Source: Spirochaetales bacterium (GTDB lineage: Bacteria; Spirochaetota; Spirochaetia; DTKZ01). Taken from it: 8,677 nucleotides of DNA. Under the pieces are notes generated by a model, which made no database searches, was not told where the DNA came from, and saw only the letters and a program-made list of their open reading frames with translations. The stretch spans positions 1-8,677 of the forward strand of contig JAISQU010000034.1 in the NCBI GenBank assembly GCA_031274005.1, written 5' to 3'. Numbering within the stretch: position 1 is the stretch's first letter; every line of letters begins with the position of its first letter. The translations under genes and the position numbers were made by a program. Shown here piece after piece: positions 6,145-8,677 of the stretch.

Positions 6145-6283
6145 GGAAATTGCGGTGAAAGTCACCAGGACTCTTCGGGCTAAAAAGCACACGCTCCTGA
6201 ATATAACGCAATTGCGAAGCAATTGCCCTGCTGGTTATGCCTCTTCCGCAATTTCCGTGAAAGCGTTCCCGCCGCAGGCGGGC
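6145..6283 (-). repeat. Right array, repeat unit R1
   Basis: This 139-bp unit starts GGAAATTGCGGTGAAAG on the plus strand and ends with a core palindrome, CCCGCC-GCA-GGCGGG (6268-6282). The internal hairpin GCAATTGC-GAA-GCAATTGC (6208-6226) is extended by ATAAC (6203-6207) pairing GTTAT (6234-6238), with a 7-nt one-sided bulge (6227-6233). CCGCAATTTCCG (6246-6257) is the exact reverse complement of CGGAAATTGCGG (6283-6294), which begins the next unit. By eye it is about 95% identical to R3. Confidence 0.92.
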
Positions 6284-6417
6284 GGAAATTGCGGTGAAAG
6301 TCACCAGCGCTCTTCAGGCAATAAGACTATCCGCCTGAAAGTAATGCGCGCCCCGCGCGCCGTTGCGGTTATGCCTCTTCCGCAAGTTCCGTGAAAGCGT
6401 TCCTGCCGCAGGCGGGC
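6284..6417 (-). repeat. Right array, repeat unit R2 (GC-rich-hairpin subtype)
   Basis: This 134-bp unit has the same ends as R1 but a different middle: CCGCCTGAAAGTAAT, then GCGCGC-CCC-GCGCGC (6346-6360). The stem is 6 bp rather than 8. The 7-nt bulge (6361-6367) and GTTAT (6368-6372) are kept, and the outer TAAT pairs with it through a T-G wobble. The middle is closest to L1 in the left array. Confidence 0.9.
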
Positions 6418-6558
6418 GGAAATTGCGGTGAAAGTCACCAGTATTCTTCGGGCTAAAAAGCACACGCTCCTGAATATAACGCAATTGCGAAGCAATTGCC
6501 CTGCCGGTTATGCCCCTTCCGCATATTTCCGTGAAAGCGTTCCCGCCGAGAGGCGGGC
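6418..6558 (-). repeat. Right array, repeat unit R3
   Basis: This 141-bp unit is nearly identical to R1, including an exact shared block from CTTCGGGCTAAAAAGCACAC through the internal hairpin. That hairpin is GCAATTGC-GAA-GCAATTGC (6481-6499), with a 7-nt bulge (6500-6506) and ATAAC/GTTAT outer pairing. The core palindrome has a 4-nt loop here (CCCGCC-GAGA-GGCGGG). Confidence 0.92.
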
Positions 6559-6697
6559 GGAAATTGCGGTGAAAGCCACCAGTATTCTTCACGCGAGAAA
6601 ACAAAGCTCCCGGTTACAACGGCAATTGCGAAGCAATTGCCCTGCTGGTTATGTCTCATCCGCAATTTCCGTGAAAGTGTCCCCGCCGCAGGCGGGC
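6559..6697 (-). repeat. Right array, repeat unit R4, abutting the 3' end of pgi
   Basis: This is a 139-bp unit. The middle segment (ACAAAGCTCCCGGTTACAAC) is closest to L2. The internal hairpin is GCAATTGC-GAA-GCAATTGC (6622-6640), with the 7-nt bulge at 6641-6647. After the core palindrome (ending 6697) only GGAA of a further unit remains before the pgi stop codon region at 6714. No separate T-tailed terminator for pgi is visible, so the palindromes here may also serve as its transcript end (inference). Confidence 0.9.
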
Positions 6698-6713
6698 GGA
6701 AGGCGCTATTCCC

Positions 6714-8303
6714 TCACACCCCCAGCATCCCCGCGTACGCCGACAGGGCTTTGTCCCCGGACGAACCCTTTAGAAGCTGCGAGGTCAGGATTTTCCCTAG
6801 CTGCACGCCTTCCTGGTCGAAGCTGTTGATGTTCCAGATAAAACCCTGAAACATAACCTTGTTCTCAAAGTGCGCAAGAAGCGACCCCAGCGCGGCGGGG
6901 GTCAGGCGCTGCGCATAGAGCAGGCTCGACGGGCGGTTGCCCCCGAAACTCCTGTTGGGGTTCGGGTCGTCTTTACCTTTCGCAAAGGCGATAATCTGGG
7001 CGGCGAGGTTGGCGTTCAGCTTTTTCTGGCTGACCGATCCCTCAAAGTCAAGGTCGTCTTTCCTTTGGGATTCGTGAAAACCCACAAACTGCAGGGGGAT
7101 GATGTCCGTTCCCTGGTGCAGAAGCTGGTAAAAGGAATGCTGCCCGTTGGTGCCCGGCTCGCCGAAAACAAGGGGGCCTGTAGCATAGGCCACAGGCGCG
7201 CCATCGCGGTTGACGTGTTTTCCGTTTGATTCCATGTCAAGCTGCTGCAGGTGGGCGGGAAAGCGGGACAGGGCTTGGCTGTAGGGCAGCACAGCCGTCG
7301 CGGGGCAGCCCAGCACATTGCGCTCGTACACGCCCAAAAGCGCGTCAAGCAGCGCGGCGTTTTCTTCCGCCCGCGGCTGGAGGCTGAGCCTGTCGGTTTC
7401 CGCCGCGCCCGCAAGCAGTTCGCCCGCGATTTTGCCGCCGAAGGCGAGGGTAAGAACAGCGCAGCCCACGGCGCTGGTTGCCGAATAGCGCCCGCCGATA
7501 AAGTCATCCATAAAGAAAGAGGTTAAATACGCGGAAGACTTTGCCATGGGGCTCGTCTGCGATGTTACCGCGATAATGTGCTTTCCCGGAACAAGGCCGG
7601 CGATTCCCGCCGCCGCGAGCCGCCGCGTAACAAAAGCCTCGTTGGTCAGGGTTTCCTGAGTTGTTCCGCTTTTGGACACAATAATGAAAAGAGTCGTTTC
7701 CGGATCGATGCCCGCAAGCACTTCGGAGGCATCGTCGGGGTCTACATTGGAGATAAATTTCGCCCTCATTTTTTGAGCCTCACCCTCGCCGGCGCAGTAG
7801 TTTGTGAGGGCTATATACAGGGCGCGGGGCCCCAGGTCGGAGCCGCCTATGCCGATTTGCACAACAGTATCGAAAGCCTTGCCCGTGGAGCCGCGGATTT
7901 CTCCCGCGTGAACTTTCGCGGCAAACGCGCTGATTTTTTCCATTTGTTCAAGGTAGAAAGCGCGGAGATTTTTTCCGTCGTGAATCACGTCCCTGCCCAA
8001 CTGGCCGCGGGCAAGCTGGTGCAGAACCATGCGCTTTTCGCCGGTGTTCATGATTTCGCCGTCCAGCAGGGCCTTGTATTTGGGGATAAGCCCGGCCTCA
8101 TCGGCAAGCTCCTGAAGGGCCGCAAGCGCCTCAGGGGTAAAACTCTTCGCGGCGTAGCTATATGTAAGGCCCGAACCGGCAGGGACGCGGCAGGCGCGGA
8201 TACGCTCTTCGGTAACAAGGTCTTTTAGATGCGCGGGTTTCGCGAGGCTCCTCAGCTTCGCAAAAGATTTCAGGGTATCGAGATTGGCATAGCTTATGCT
8301 CAT
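6714..8303 (-). CDS. pgi: Glucose-6-phosphate isomerase
   Basis: Pgi interconverts glucose 6-phosphate and fructose 6-phosphate in glycolysis and gluconeogenesis (cytoplasm). The length, 529 residues, is normal for the long bacterial form. Motifs in order are IGIGGSDLGPRA (150-161), the phosphate-binding SKSGTTQET (210-218), the first family signature FIGGRYSATSAVG (268-280), MESNGK with catalytic E358, NGQHSFYQ with H389, and the second signature GFIWNINSFDQEGVQLGK (487-504) ending in active-site K504. All expected catalytic residues are present. The start ATG 8303 has a perfect AGGAGG seven bases upstream. The gene has its own promoter and is followed on the same strand by the repeat array, then the ketopantoate reductase-family gene. 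Nothing suggests a functional link with either neighbour. Confidence 0.98.
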   Translation of the reverse strand: MSISYANLDTLKSFAKLRSLAKPAHLKDLVTEERIRACRVPAGSGLTYSYAAKSFTPEALAALQELADEAGLIPKYKALLDGEIMNTGEKRMVLHQLARGQLGRDVIHDGKNLRAFYLEQMEKISAFAAKVHAGEIRGSTGKAFDTVVQIGIGGSDLGPRALYIALTNYCAGEGEAQKMRAKFISNVDPDDASEVLAGIDPETTLFIIVSKSGTTQETLTNEAFVTRRLAAAGIAGLVPGKHIIAVTSQTSPMAKSSAYLTSFFMDDFIGGRYSATSAVGCAVLTLAFGGKIAGELLAGAAETDRLSLQPRAEENAALLDALLGVYERNVLGCPATAVLPYSQALSRFPAHLQQLDMESNGKHVNRDGAPVAYATGPLVFGEPGTNGQHSFYQLLHQGTDIIPLQFVGFHESQRKDDLDFEGSVSQKKLNANLAAQIIAFAKGKDDPNPNRSFGGNRPSSLLYAQRLTPAALGSLLAHFENKVMFQGFIWNINSFDQEGVQLGKILTSQLLKGSSGDKALSAYAGMLGV

Positions 8304-8329
8304 GGAATTTCCTCCTGTGGTGATATAAA

Positions 8330-8358
8330 AGTTTAACAGATTTCCCGCCGGGAGTCAA
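8330..8358 (-). promoter_or_regulatory. Sigma70-type promoter of pgi
   Basis: On the minus strand, TTGACT (8358-8353) and TAAACT (8335-8330) are separated by 17 bp. Transcription would start near 8323, leaving a leader of about 20 nt that contains AGGAGG (8316-8311). Confidence 0.68.
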
Positions 8359-8444
8359 ATGTAGACCAGTATGCGTCAGCAATTCCAAATTTAAACTCAT
8401 GGTAAACTAAACACAAAGACCGGGGCGATAAATCCTATGTGTAA

Positions 8445-8465
8445 TCCCCCGGCTTTGCCGGGGGA
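8445..8465 (+). repeat. Subterminal hairpin of the IS200/IS605-like left end
   Basis: TCCCCCGGC (8445-8453), loop TTT, and GCCGGGGGA (8457-8465) form a perfect 9-bp stem. In this family the transposase recognises such an imperfect or perfect hairpin near the left end. In IS200 it also blocks incoming transcription. I infer the same roles here by position. Confidence 0.75.
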
Positions 8466-8499
8466 CCCACAGAGTTTGACAATTCCGGGATTATAAAAG

Positions 8500-8546
8500 A
8501 ACCTCCTCTCACGTGAACCGCTTCAAAGTTCTACGAATAGGAGGTT
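8500..8546 (+). promoter_or_regulatory. Stem that sequesters the transposase ribosome binding site
   Basis: AACCTCCT (8500-8507) is the exact reverse complement of AGGAGGTT (8539-8546), the Shine-Dalgarno of the transposase gene starting at 8550. In the mRNA this 8-bp stem would hide the ribosome binding site. IS200 is known to limit its transposase by this kind of structure. Confidence 0.75.
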
Positions 8547-8549
8547 AAA

Positions 8550-8677
8550 GTGCAAGACAAAAATAGTTTAGCGCACAGCGTATGGGACTGCAAGTACCAT
8601 GTAGTGTGGATACCAAAATGCCGCAGAAAGATCTTGTACGGGCAGTTGCGAAAGTATCTGGGTAAGAGACTGCATGA
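8550..8677 (+). CDS. tnpA: IS200/IS605-family transposase TnpA, N-terminal part (runs off the window)
   Basis: Only the first 42 codons are in the window. The translation from GTG 8550 contains KYHVVWIPKCRRKILYGQL and KYLGKRL, the characteristic first strand and helix of Y1 (HUH) single-strand transposases. The HUH histidines and the catalytic tyrosine lie beyond the edge, so activity cannot be judged. The GTG start is supported by AGGAGG (8539-8544). Base composition is visibly lower in GC than the surrounding genes, as expected for an acquired element. No tnpB is visible. Confidence 0.88.
   Translation, partial: MQDKNSLAHSVWDCKYHVVWIPKCRRKILYGQLRKYLGKRLH

Larger units (their letters stand above)
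8441..8677 (+). mobile_element. Left end of an IS200/IS605-family insertion sequence (cut by window edge)
   Basis: The stretch combines a subterminal perfect hairpin, a hairpin over the ribosome binding site, and the start of a Y1-type transposase gene, in the order known for IS200-like elements. The exact left boundary cannot be fixed from one end; it lies at or somewhat before the hairpin at 8445. These elements move as single strands and leave no target duplication. It sits upstream of and divergent from pgi without disrupting the pgi promoter. Confidence 0.75.

Noticed and set aside
6145..6697. Right repeats as integron attC sites
   Set aside because: The ATAAC/GTTAT boxes with a bulge recall attC folds, but the RYYYAAC/GTTRRRY core sites are not met and no cassettes lie between units.
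6134..6829. Several open frames through the repeat array (both strands)
   Set aside because: They repeat with the array period, have no ribosome binding sites, and encode no recognisable domain; openness follows from the repeat composition.
5097..8303. pgi and the ketopantoate reductase-family gene as one operon
   Set aside because: They share a strand, but about 675 bp of repeats and a good separate promoter lie between them.
8476..8497. TTGACA and TATAAA as a promoter for the transposase gene
   Set aside because: The two boxes are only 10 bp apart, too close for a sigma70 promoter.

Overview
The window reads as a chromosomal segment of a moderately GC-rich bacterium. Gene content alone does not identify the organism. 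The shape of RibD and the Pgi subtype made me think of spirochaetes (Treponema relatives), but this is a weak impression from memory, untested.

Layout. Positions 1-491 hold no gene: a structured stretch at the left edge is followed by two full copies and one terminal piece of a roughly 150-bp structured repeat. A sigma70-type promoter (495-522) then starts a riboflavin operon. Its leader carries an FMN riboswitch (533-666) and an intrinsic terminator (716-748). The genes are ribD, ribE (riboflavin synthase), ribBA and ribH, overlapping or closely spaced, followed by a DUF2161-like PD-(D/E)XK nuclease-fold protein that appears to be the last gene of the unit. Together the four rib genes cover the usual route from GTP and ribulose 5-phosphate to riboflavin, except for the phosphatase step. 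Rising FMN should switch the operon off.

On the minus strand, a ketopantoate reductase-family gene (5097-6038) converges on the operon. Upstream of it lie its own promoter, a perfect 17-bp-stem hairpin, and four tandem copies (6145-6697) of the same repeat family seen at the left, in opposite orientation. Next on the minus strand is pgi (6714-8303) with its own promoter. The right edge holds the left end and the first 42 codons of an IS200/IS605-type transposase gene, with a hairpin typical of such ends and a second hairpin that hides the ribosome binding site.

Most notable: both repeat arrays end in the same architecture. The last unit ends in a shared 14-mer (CGCAATTTCCGGGG), followed by a perfect long-stem hairpin of unrelated sequence with a 4-nt loop, a 3-nt gap, and the -35 box (TTGACA or TTGACC) of the next gene. 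Inside all six complete units is a hairpin with a 3-nt loop and a 7-nt one-sided bulge. Its arm sequence differs among units while pairing is kept. This suggests a structured element selected for its fold, and I do not recognise it as a named family.
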